25,712 bases of DNA from JAPOKJ01 sp043767985 (GTDB taxonomy: Bacteria > Pseudomonadota > Gammaproteobacteria > Burkholderiales > Burkholderiaceae_E): contig JAYVKZ010000052.1 in the NCBI GenBank assembly GCA_043767985.1, positions 1-25,712 on the forward strand, in the 5' to 3' direction. Every line of letters begins with the position of its first letter. Within the stretch, counting starts at the first letter, position 1. Below the pieces are notes generated by a model, which saw only the letters and a program-made list of their open reading frames with translations, was not told where the DNA came from and searched no databases. Positions 15,583 to 23,185 of the stretch are shown in pieces. The translations under genes were made by a program, and so were the position numbers.

Positions 15583-16116
15583 ATGAATTTTAGTCAAAGC
15601 AGTCAGCGTTGGGCGCTCAAAACCGCCTGCTCGCTTTTTCTTTTGGCGAGCGCTGCAGGACCCGCGCTGAGCCAAGCCAACAACCCAGCCGCAGGTGGTC
15701 AGGCCAGCGCGGTATCGGTCACGCATTTCGCTGAGGTTGAAACTCAGGTGACGCTGGCCGATGGCAAGAAGGAAGTGCGCCGTGCCCCGGCGGCCAAGGT
15801 GGAGCCCGGCAAAGTCGTCATTTACACGACACGTTTGCAAAATGCCGGTAAAGAACCCGCCACCCAGTTGACTTTAGTGGCGCCGGTACCAACCCATACA
15901 ACCTTGATCGAGAACGCTTCTTTTGGTGACGCTGCGACCACCTACTCGATTGATCAAGGCAAGTCCTTCGCGCCGCTGGCACAGCTCGTAGTGGATCGCG
16001 AGGGTCGGCAACGCCCCGCTCGCTCCTCGGATGTCACGCATCTACGCTGGCAGCCAGAAAAGCCTTTGGCGCCTGGCGCCAAGCTGGAAATGGGCTTCAA
16101 AGTTCAAGTTAACTAA
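15583..16116 (+). CDS. Small exported DUF11-like single-domain protein
   Basis: The 177-residue product has a signal peptide (TACSLFLLASAAGPALS, cleavage near residue 30). A single DUF11-like domain follows, with VVIYTTRLQNAGKEPATQL and APVPTHTTLIENASF, ending in the strand LEMGFKVQVN at the C-terminus. The phrase YTTRLQ also occurs at the very C-terminus of the preceding protein, in the corresponding strand of its DUF11 fold. ATG 15583 is preferred over GTG 15571 because TGAGGA lies just upstream and overlaps the preceding stop codon. There are no transmembrane segments after the signal and no lipobox. In the cluster it could be a minor subunit or an adaptor; this is inference from size and context. 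Confidence 0.82.
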   Translation: MNFSQSSQRWALKTACSLFLLASAAGPALSQANNPAAGGQASAVSVTHFAEVETQVTLADGKKEVRRAPAAKVEPGKVVIYTTRLQNAGKEPATQLTLVAPVPTHTTLIENASFGDAATTYSIDQGKSFAPLAQLVVDREGRQRPARSSDVTHLRWQPEKPLAPGAKLEMGFKVQVN

Positions 16117-16128
16117 CTGGTGTTAATC

Positions 16129-17538
16129 ATGTCAAAAATAAAAAGCAGCAAGTCCGCTCGCAATCGGGCGCTCAAGCGCTCAATTTTAGGTCTGTCTTTT
16201 CTAGGCCTTTCTCTGTTAGCCCAAACCCCAGCCTTTGCTGCAGGTACGGCGGCAGGCACGACGGTCAACAATAAAGCCACACTGAACTTTAGTGTGGGGG
16301 GCGTAGCCCAGCCAGTGGTCAACTCATCACCCACTGGTAACACCAGTACAGGGGCAGGTGGAGGCGCTAATACCGCCTTCGTTGTCGACCGAAAAGTGGA
16401 CTTACAAGTCGTCACTACGGACTCGGCTGCTAATGTATCCGTACCCGGTGCAGCCAATGTCGCTGCAACCTTCAAAGTCACCAATCTTGGCAATGCCGTA
16501 CAAGACTTCTCGCTCCAAGTCGAGGCGATGGCGATTGGCGCGAATATGGTCGTCGCCAGCGGTGATTTGTACGCCAGCACGGCGAGCACTTTCGCGGTCT
16601 CGAACTGTCGTTGGGCCACCGCCGCTTCGGCCGCGGCTCTGCCTCTGTCGAGCTCGCCCGCCAGCTTTAACACCTCGACTTTTGTCGACGAGTTGGCACC
16701 TGATGGTTTCGCCTTCGTAAGAGTTATCTGCGATATGCCGAGCGGGCCACCTGCAACTGGTAGTCCTGGTGGGAACAACGGCGATATCGCGACCATTGCC
16801 TTGGTCGCAACAGCCGGAGAGTCGGCCTGCGCCGCAACCACGTTGTTCGCAGGGGTCCCGTCTGCCAATATCGCTTGCGCCACAACCGGTGGCGCAGTGG
16901 GTGCCGCTCTTACCCAAACAGCCGGTGCTGAAACTCCCGCGGCCGTGGATACCGTATTTGGTGATGCTTTGGGCCGTAGTGTGACGATTGTCGATGGCGC
17001 GCGTGATGCTCGTCACTCTGCTCGTGATGCCTACAAATTGGTGGCGGCTCAACCCAAGGTGACCAAGACGGAAGTGGTGTTCTGCGATCCGTTCAACTTT
17101 GCAACGAATCCAAAATCGATTCCCGGTGCAATCATCAAGTACAGCATTAAAGTTGAAAACGTGATCATCAGCCCTCAAACGGCCACGGATGTCGCGAATG
17201 CCTTACTCACTAGCTTTAGCGATATCTTGGACAGCAATCTTGCCTTGGTCACCGACGCCTATACCAGCGTGAGTGCAGCCACTTGTGCCCCTGCGACCGG
17301 TGTCGTCACCACTGCCGCGCTAATCAACGTGACAGGCGGCGGCACGGCCCTCCCTGCAAGAACCTTTACAGCAAACCCAACTGGCATTACTACGATGGTC
17401 GGCTCGACACTTGGAGTCACCTACAACAATGCAACCACACCGATCTTGCCTGTCGTGGTCTCAGGCGCTACCGCTGCGATCGGTGAACTACGTGCCGGTG
17501 AGTTCGTGCAGGTCGACTTCTATGTCAAGGTTAAATAA
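16129..17538 (+). CDS. Exported DUF11-like protein, cysteine-containing
   Basis: The 469-residue product starts with a basic N-region and a hydrophobic core (ILGLSFLGLSLLAQTPAFA, cleavage near residue 37). The mature N-terminus AGTAAGTTVNNKATLNFSV parallels that of the protein at 14522. Beta-strand-rich, low-complexity Ala/Thr/Val sequence follows, with FKVTNLGNAVQDFSLQ matching FRVTNVGNASESFRLE of the first protein, so the two are paralogues. A DUF11-like domain (GAIIKYSIKVENV onward) closes the protein with the strand VQVDFYVKVK. Several cysteines (in SNCRW, VICDMP, ESACAA, NIACAT, VFCDP and AATCAP) could form disulfides in the periplasm. ATG 16129 lacks a clear Shine-Dalgarno and lies 12 bases after the preceding stop. 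It is the largest of the three small subunits and a candidate for the main building block. Confidence 0.83.
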   Translation: MSKIKSSKSARNRALKRSILGLSFLGLSLLAQTPAFAAGTAAGTTVNNKATLNFSVGGVAQPVVNSSPTGNTSTGAGGGANTAFVVDRKVDLQVVTTDSAANVSVPGAANVAATFKVTNLGNAVQDFSLQVEAMAIGANMVVASGDLYASTASTFAVSNCRWATAASAAALPLSSSPASFNTSTFVDELAPDGFAFVRVICDMPSGPPATGSPGGNNGDIATIALVATAGESACAATTLFAGVPSANIACATTGGAVGAALTQTAGAETPAAVDTVFGDALGRSVTIVDGARDARHSARDAYKLVAAQPKVTKTEVVFCDPFNFATNPKSIPGAIIKYSIKVENVIISPQTATDVANALLTSFSDILDSNLALVTDAYTSVSAATCAPATGVVTTAALINVTGGGTALPARTFTANPTGITTMVGSTLGVTYNNATTPILPVVVSGATAAIGELRAGEFVQVDFYVKVK

Positions 17539-17562
17539 GCACCATTGGCACCTGATTTGAGT

Positions 17563-17631
17563 GCGGAAAGAGAGTCATTGCGTTGTCCGAGTCGGAACAA
17601 ACTGATGACGCGATTTAAGACTCTCTTCCGC
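17563..17631. other. Nested inverted repeat between the third and fourth DUF11-cluster genes
   Basis: GCGGAAAGAGAGTC (17563-17576) pairs with GACTCTCTTCCGC (17619-17631) with a single bulge. A smaller hairpin, TTGTCCGA and CGGAACAA (17583-17600), lies within the 42-base loop. There is no T-run after the 3' arm. It may be a partial terminator, an mRNA-processing or stabilising structure, or part of a leader for the giant gene that follows. Confidence 0.5.
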
Positions 17632-17696
17632 CCTCAGGTTCAGAGCGAAACACATGTGGCCGATTGCTTTATGCAAAAAATCACCTAGCTGGCCCA

Positions 17697-17725
17697 CAGG
17701 CCTTCTCGCTTTGCGAGGAGGCTTG
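17697..17725 (+). promoter_or_regulatory. Hairpin sequestering the Shine-Dalgarno of the giant barrel gene
   Basis: Bases 17697-17709 (CAGGCCTTCTCGC) pair with 17713-17725 (GCGAGGAGGCTTG) around a three-base loop, giving 13 continuous pairs of which two are G-U wobbles. The AGGAGG ribosome binding site (17716-17721) and all bases up to the ATG at 17726 lie in the 3' arm. This is the geometry of a translational off-switch such as an RNA thermometer, or of coupling to upstream translation. A short ATG-initiated frame (MQKIT, 17670-17687) ends ten bases before the stem. Confidence 0.6.
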
Positions 17726-20700
17726 ATGCGCCAAGCGGCCTTCGCTCGTCTACTGTCTTTTTGGCTCGTCCTATCAACGCTTGCGGGCCTTGTCGTCACA
17801 CGCTCGGTCGAAGCGGCCACGCCGCCTAATACGCCCGTCATCAATGTGGTCATCGCCACCTATCGCGTTGAGGGAAAGACACTCAGCGTCTCGGCGACCT
17901 CGGCCGTCAATACTGCCTCCCGAACCCCTGCAAGCATTAGTCTTCTTGGCATCGTGCCAAATGCCTCTCAGGGAGGGCAGGCCCTTAGCTTGAACCCGGG
18001 TGCCTGCCAAATCGGCGGATCCGTTAGTGGCACCTGGCAGCCGCAAACGACTTTGCAAAGTGCCTTTGCAGGGACATACAACACGCCCGCGAGTATTCAT
18101 GCGGTGGTGAGCAACACGTTTAGTGGCCGCGATGTGATGCTGATTGCGGTTCTTGATCCCGACCAAAATCGTGACCCATTGAAGATCGAAAACGTCTTGG
18201 TCGAAGTCGGGTCTTCCAACGATCGCGAGACCTTGCAATTGGCCGAAACCGGACCCAGTACCGGCTACTTTTTGGGTTGGTTGCAACTGACTCGTCAGGC
18301 CAGTGGCCCTGGCGACTGTCGACTTGGCATTGGGCTCAACGAAACCATCCGCGCGCGCTATACCGATGTCAATGATGGACAAGACACCGTCGGTAGCGCA
18401 GCACTGGTTGATCCTTATGGATTGGTGTTTAACTCGCAATCTGGCGAGCCCATCAATAAGGCTCTGGTGAGCCTAATCGATACCAGTACTGGGCAAGCTG
18501 CAACGGTGTATGGGGATGATGGCGTGTCCTCCTTTCCCTCCACCTACCTGACCGGGCGCGATGTCACTGATGGCAGTGGCGTGCTTTACTCGATTGGCGT
18601 CGGGCATTACCGCTTTCCTTACGTGACTCCGGGCACGTACCGATTGCAGGTGCTGCCGCCCGAGGGATACTCTTTTCCATCGACGGCGCCGGATAGCAGT
18701 GTAAAAAAAGCACTCGGCGACAACTACGTGGTCACGCCAGGCGCCAAGGGCGAGACTTTTCCGGTGCCCTTGGGCCCTGCAGTGCGGGTCAATATTCCTT
18801 TAGATCCGCGGCTTGGCAAATTACTCTTGACTAAGACCAGCAATCGCGTTCAGGCCGCGATGGGAGATCTGATTCGTTATGAGATTAGCGTTCGTAACTC
18901 AGACCAAGCGAGTGTGGCCGACGTCAAAGTGCGTGATCGTCTACCGCGTGGCTTTCGCCTTCGGGCGGGGTCGCTAAGGGACAGTTTAGGTAAAGTATTG
19001 CCGACCCTTGCGGACGCTGATGGGCGCGGCTTCCAGGTTGCGATTGGCACCATCGCGGGAACGATTGCCTATACTTTTAGCTATGTGGTGGAAGTGACAC
19101 CCGCAACCCCACTGGGTGCGGCCTTGAATGAGGCCTATGCCGAAGGCGGCGGCGCGAAAAGTAATGCTGCAAGTGCCTCGGTACAGGTGATTGACGATAT
19201 GTTGTTATCGCGTGCAATTCTGGTCGGTACCGTCTTCGAAGGCGTTTGCCCAAAACAAGACGAGGGCCAAGTGAGAGCATCCCTTAAAGGTGTACAAGGC
19301 GCGCGAATCATTCTACAAGATGGTCGTTTCGCAAATACCGACGTTCATGGCAAATGGCATATTGAAGGCATTCAGCCAGGGACCACTATGGTGCGCTTGG
19401 ACGGCCTGTCTTTACCGCGCGGACAAGTGGTTCTGCCCTGTGTGCCCGACCCTAGGCGCAGTGCGGGCAACATGGCTCGTACACTTGATGTGCGACCAGG
19501 CTCCTTGAACCGGATTGACTTTTATACGCAAGCTGCACCGCAGCGACTTGACCAGACCGGATCCAGCAGCGATGCTCCTAAAAGCGCAACGGGTAACGTC
19601 GCTTTGGCCGTCAGCGTAGCGTCCAAAATTTCCGAAGCGGAGCTCGCGGTATGGCAACGCGCAAGCACGGCCTTAGCCTGGGCCTATCCACAGGAGGGCT
19701 TTGTGCCACCGGAGGGCTATCAGAGCTTCTTGGTGTCACACGGCGTGGGACAAAGAGTGGTCTTGGAGCATCAAGGCAATCCTGTGCCTGGGTTTCACTA
19801 TGAAGGCACGCGCACGGGCCCAGACGGCAAGATCGCCACCTCATTGTGGCGCAATGTGCACTTACAAAATGGCAGCAATCGCTTTGTTGCACGGGTATTC
19901 GACGCTAACAATCGGCAGATCGCAGAGATTGAAAAAATCGTGCATCTTGCCACCTCACCGGTGCGTGCGGAACTCGTGCTAGAAAGATCTAGACTGGTCG
20001 CCAACGGTCGGGACCCAGCGATACTCGCCGTGCGCCTGTTGGACTCCTTTGATCAACCCGTGCGTCGCGACATCACGGGTGAGTTTGCGCTGAACAGTCC
20101 TTATGTGCTTAAGGACGTGGCCGATGCGGTTGCGAAAAACCCATTGGCAACCGTGCTTGGCAACGCCCCGCGCTATGTGGTGGGCAGCGACGGGATTGCC
20201 ATGATCGCCCTCGCCCCAACCACGCAAAGCGGTGAGGTGGAGCTCAACTTCAATTTCGCTTCAGGCCGGACGCAGATGATTCGGGCTTGGCTGCAAGCCG
20301 ACCAACGTGAGTGGATTGTCGTCGGGTTTGTAGAAGGCTCATCGGTTGGGGCAAAGCTGCGCGAATCCATGCAGGCAGCCAGTGGCATGACGGCGGACCC
20401 GAGTGAAATCCGGGGGGAGCGATTGGCGCTGTACGCCAAAGGTACGATCCCTGGTGAGGCGCTCTTAACGCTGGCCTACGATAGTGCGAAACCCAAGAAC
20501 GGCATTGGCTCAGCACCGCAGGCGATTCCTTTGGCGCCTTTCTACACCGTGTACAGCGACCAGTCGCAGGGTGGTCTGGAGACGCCTTCATGGGGAAAGC
20601 TTTATCTCAAGATCGAGAAGTCTAGCTTCGTCGCCTTGCTGGGCAATAGCAATACTGGTTTAACGATGAGCGAACTAGGCCGCTATGCGCGCGCAATGTA

Positions 20701-22855
20701 CGGCTTAAAATCATCCTGGCAAGGCGAGCGAATGAGCTATACCGCCTTTGCCATGCGCAACTTGACGAGCTTTCATCGCGACATTTTTCGAGCGGATGGT
20801 ACGACCGGTAGCTGGGCCCTGTCTAGGCAAGCCATCGTGCCTCAGACGGAACGTGTCAGAGTGCTCACACGTGACCGCCTGGATGCCGGTAACATCCTGA
20901 GCGAACTCGTCTTGGCGCGCGCGACTGACTACAGCATCGACTACGTTTCGGGGCGTTTGCTGATGGCGCAACCAGTCGCCTCTTTCGATGCGAGCTTAAA
21001 TCCAGTCACCATCGAGGTTGAGTATTCGACCGAAAATTTAGGCCAAGACAGTCATACCATTGGCGGCCGACTTGCGCTAAAAGCCAGCGACAAGGTTGAC
21101 CTGGGCCTCACGATGATTGAGGACAATGATAGCGCGCGAGGTGGGCGACTCGGCGCCGTGGATGTACGGGCCAAGCTCGGTGAGGCCACGGTGCTGCGTG
21201 TTGAAGCGGGCAAGTCGTCGCGCTTGGAAAGTAACGGCAAAGTCGGCGGCGAGGCGCTGCTCACGGAAATTCGCCATGATCGTCCCGATCTCACCGCCCG
21301 CGTTTATTTCCGTCGAGCCGATACCCAGTACGGTTTAAACGAGCAACCGGTGGCGACGGCCGACCTACAAAGCTTTGGCGTTGATGTTCGCAAGAAGTTG
21401 TCACAGACACTTCGTTTAGAGTCTCAGCTCAGTCGCCAACAGCGCCTGAGCACGGGTCAAACGGCTGACATCGCGCAGATGAGGCTAATTTACGGGGACA
21501 AGGCTTGGCAAGCGTCGATTGGTTTGCGCGTCGGGCAAGTGAACGATGGTCATGGCCGCGGATCCAATGTCGGGCAGGTCCTGGGCAGTGTCGGCTACCT
21601 GTCGCCAGATCAAAAATGGTCCTTGCGAGCTGGGGCGGAAGTGGGTGCCGAACATGGCGCCTCGGTGTTCCCCAATCGGCTATTGTTGGAAGGCGACTAT
21701 CGCCTTACGCCCGCGTTGAGTTTAACGGCGAGCCAAAGCTGGATCTTCGCGGACCAGCACTCCTCCGCGCTCGCCATGGGCTTGCGCTATAAGCCCTGGG
21801 CGGGTGCCGAACTGAGCACCGGTGTAAGCCATCGTACTTGGAGCGAGGGTGAAAATACCGCCGTCCGAGCCGCACTCGTGCAAACCACCAAGCTCGATTC
21901 CTTTTGGACCATGAATGCGCAAATTAGCGGCGCCCGTCGCTTATCGGGCAGCCCCTACACACCGCTTGCTAGCAGCACGATCACCCCAACGAGCACGGCG
22001 ACCAATCTAGACGATTTCACAACCGCTGGTTTCACATTGTCGTACACCAAAGAGCCCTGGGCAGGCTTTGTTCGCGCCGAAAAGCGTTGGGCGGACGATG
22101 GGCGTTACTCGATCTCTGGCGGGCTGTCCCGAAAACTTTCGGAGGGAGAACATCTTTTAACGACGGCCCGTATCGAACGCTTTACTGGGGATGAAAAAAC
22201 CAGTGCTCAGATCTCGATTGCGCATGCGCTTCGACGTCATGAGTCGTCCTGGACCTTGCTGCATCGACTCGACCTGATCGATAACAATCGTGGTTCCGGG
22301 ACCAACGTGGTGCCGGGTACAAGTGGTGTGGGCGACAGTGGCGCAACCTCGTCTAACTCGGGTAGCGCTCTATCCCCTACTGTGAGCAGCGCTGGGGGAA
22401 CGGCGCTGACCCTGGCGGGTCGTAGGCTGATGCTGTCAGCCCATTGGAATTACCTCTCGCCAAGCGGCCTGGAATGGCTCAATCATATCGCAGTGAAACG
22501 GGTACTTGAGTCTCTCGATGATCAAACTTATGGTACGAAGTTCGGGCTATTGGGGAGTGAGTTGCGTCAACCCATCAACAAGTATTTTGATGTGGGGATT
22601 CATGGCGCTTATGCAAAGTCGTTCTCGAGTAACGTCTCCAATACTAGCTATGGTGTTTCGGTGGGTTTTCGGCCGATTGAAAATACGCTGATCACGGTGG
22701 GCTACAACTTCCGTGGCATTAAGGATGCTGATTTTTTCGCTGGCAATCAACGGGCACAGGGGGTGTTTGTTTGGATGCGGGCTTTGTTTGATGAGAAGCT
22801 GCTTGGGTTGTCTAGACCGGCTGCTGCGGCTTTGTCTCAAGGAGGGCGGCCTTAA
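17726..22855 (+). CDS. Giant DUF11/Ig-repeat protein with C-terminal outer-membrane barrel
   Basis: The 1709-residue product has a signal peptide (residues 1-30, ending SVEA). Modules in order are: a domain with VLDPDQNRDPLKIENVLVEV and LAETGPSTGYFLG (about 130-215); a carboxypeptidase-regulatory-like domain (about 238-345, EPINKALVSLIDTSTGQ); a DUF11 domain (about 365-495, GDLIRYEISVRNSDQASVAD); a second regulatory-like domain (about 510-590, TDVHGKWHIEGIQPGT); an Ig-like domain (about 748-860); a segment with RDIFRADGTTGSWALSRQ and DYSIDYVSGRLLMAQPV (about 1010-1090); and a strand-rich barrel to the C-terminus (VGYNFRGIKDADFFAG). This order recalls large uncharacterised surface proteins of many Gram-negatives. 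ATG 17726 is preferred over an in-frame ATG at 17654 because AGGAGG and the signal peptide fit it. Paired cysteines occur early in the passenger region. It probably anchors or exports the small DUF11 proteins encoded upstream; this is inference. Confidence 0.87.
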   Translation: MRQAAFARLLSFWLVLSTLAGLVVTRSVEAATPPNTPVINVVIATYRVEGKTLSVSATSAVNTASRTPASISLLGIVPNASQGGQALSLNPGACQIGGSVSGTWQPQTTLQSAFAGTYNTPASIHAVVSNTFSGRDVMLIAVLDPDQNRDPLKIENVLVEVGSSNDRETLQLAETGPSTGYFLGWLQLTRQASGPGDCRLGIGLNETIRARYTDVNDGQDTVGSAALVDPYGLVFNSQSGEPINKALVSLIDTSTGQAATVYGDDGVSSFPSTYLTGRDVTDGSGVLYSIGVGHYRFPYVTPGTYRLQVLPPEGYSFPSTAPDSSVKKALGDNYVVTPGAKGETFPVPLGPAVRVNIPLDPRLGKLLLTKTSNRVQAAMGDLIRYEISVRNSDQASVADVKVRDRLPRGFRLRAGSLRDSLGKVLPTLADADGRGFQVAIGTIAGTIAYTFSYVVEVTPATPLGAALNEAYAEGGGAKSNAASASVQVIDDMLLSRAILVGTVFEGVCPKQDEGQVRASLKGVQGARIILQDGRFANTDVHGKWHIEGIQPGTTMVRLDGLSLPRGQVVLPCVPDPRRSAGNMARTLDVRPGSLNRIDFYTQAAPQRLDQTGSSSDAPKSATGNVALAVSVASKISEAELAVWQRASTALAWAYPQEGFVPPEGYQSFLVSHGVGQRVVLEHQGNPVPGFHYEGTRTGPDGKIATSLWRNVHLQNGSNRFVARVFDANNRQIAEIEKIVHLATSPVRAELVLERSRLVANGRDPAILAVRLLDSFDQPVRRDITGEFALNSPYVLKDVADAVAKNPLATVLGNAPRYVVGSDGIAMIALAPTTQSGEVELNFNFASGRTQMIRAWLQADQREWIVVGFVEGSSVGAKLRESMQAASGMTADPSEIRGERLALYAKGTIPGEALLTLAYDSAKPKNGIGSAPQAIPLAPFYTVYSDQSQGGLETPSWGKLYLKIEKSSFVALLGNSNTGLTMSELGRYARAMYGLKSSWQGERMSYTAFAMRNLTSFHRDIFRADGTTGSWALSRQAIVPQTERVRVLTRDRLDAGNILSELVLARATDYSIDYVSGRLLMAQPVASFDASLNPVTIEVEYSTENLGQDSHTIGGRLALKASDKVDLGLTMIEDNDSARGGRLGAVDVRAKLGEATVLRVEAGKSSRLESNGKVGGEALLTEIRHDRPDLTARVYFRRADTQYGLNEQPVATADLQSFGVDVRKKLSQTLRLESQLSRQQRLSTGQTADIAQMRLIYGDKAWQASIGLRVGQVNDGHGRGSNVGQVLGSVGYLSPDQKWSLRAGAEVGAEHGASVFPNRLLLEGDYRLTPALSLTASQSWIFADQHSSALAMGLRYKPWAGAELSTGVSHRTWSEGENTAVRAALVQTTKLDSFWTMNAQISGARRLSGSPYTPLASSTITPTSTATNLDDFTTAGFTLSYTKEPWAGFVRAEKRWADDGRYSISGGLSRKLSEGEHLLTTARIERFTGDEKTSAQISIAHALRRHESSWTLLHRLDLIDNNRGSGTNVVPGTSGVGDSGATSSNSGSALSPTVSSAGGTALTLAGRRLMLSAHWNYLSPSGLEWLNHIAVKRVLESLDDQTYGTKFGLLGSELRQPINKYFDVGIHGAYAKSFSSNVSNTSYGVSVGFRPIENTLITVGYNFRGIKDADFFAGNQRAQGVFVWMRALFDEKLLGLSRPAAAALSQGGRP

Positions 22856-22874
22856 ATTCCTTTAAGTGCGAGCC

Positions 22875-22975
22875 CAGTGGGCCAGGGTAGATGGCTCCGC
22901 GAATGTCATTCCGCGTCGGCCTGGCGGCCGCCGCTCCCTTCTTTGTTTCGCTCCGCCACCTACCCTGGCCCGCTG
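22875..22975. repeat. Intergenic hairpin repeat, copy 2
   Basis: The outer arms CAGTGGGCCAGGGTAG (22875-22890) and CTACCCTGGCCCGCTG (22960-22975) form a 16-bp stem with one G-U pair. The roughly 70-base interior carries CTCCGCGAATGTC and a CTCC/TTCTTT/CGCTCCGCCACC stretch, comparable to the interior of the element at 3359-3454. The arm sequences differ between the copies while pairing is kept. It lies 19 bases after the giant barrel gene and may terminate the cluster. Confidence 0.6.
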
Positions 22976-23017
22976 TGCCAAAGCTGTAGGTGACGTCAGA
23001 TTAGAAAGACCTTAATT

Positions 23018-23043
23018 GTCAGACCTGCACGGAAAAGTCTGAC
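23018..23043. promoter_or_regulatory. Inverted repeat, possible operator of the dehydratase/hydantoinase operon
   Basis: GTCAGAC (23018-23024) and GTCTGAC (23037-23043) are perfect 7-base inverted repeats with a 12-base spacer. A further GTCAGA lies at 22995-23000. The site is just upstream of the promoter candidate at 23071-23100, where an activator or repressor of a catabolic operon would be expected. No regulator gene for it is visible in the window. Confidence 0.35.
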
Positions 23044-23070
23044 CTGCTTAATCGCGCGACTTGAACGGTT

Positions 23071-23100
23071 TTGAGACGGTCATTGCTGAGGCGCTACACT
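23071..23100 (+). promoter_or_regulatory. Candidate sigma-70 promoter of the dehydratase/hydantoinase operon
   Basis: TTGAGA (23071-23076, five of six matches to the -35) and TACACT (23095-23100, four of six to the -10) are 18 bases apart. Transcription would begin near 23107, directly before the ATG of the 25-codon leader ORF at 23108. Confidence 0.4.
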
Positions 23101-23107
23101 TGTCAGT

Positions 23108-23185
23108 ATGACTTCTGAAGCTCTTCCTTATCGCTCATCTTGCCCGAGGGGATTTTCACCTTTTACACTGCTGTGGCATCTATGA
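23108..23185 (+). CDS. Possible 25-codon leader ORF overlapping the dehydratase start
   Basis: The frame starts at ATG 23108, encodes MTSEALPYRSSCPRGFSPF followed by TLLWHL, and stops at TGA 23183-23185. That stop overlaps the ATG of the LeuC-like gene at 23182 in an ATGA arrangement, as at the two other junctions of this operon. It may be a leader peptide that couples translation to the dehydratase gene, or a chance frame. It has no recognisable ribosome binding site, though the promoter candidate would place its ATG at the 5' end of the mRNA. No homologue is known to me. Confidence 0.3.
   Translation: MTSEALPYRSSCPRGFSPFTLLWHL

Noticed and set aside
16113..17178. Two long overlapping minus-strand ORFs (256 and 258 residues) opposite the DUF11 gene at 16129
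   Set aside because: The plus-strand gene has a signal peptide, a paralogue and an operon context. The minus-strand translations are low-complexity Ala/Val- or Arg/Gly-rich shadows with no recognisable family.
17654..17725. 24-residue N-terminal extension of the giant barrel protein
   Set aside because: The AGGAGG and a complete signal peptide point to ATG 17726. The extension would put charged residues and a second basic segment before the signal.
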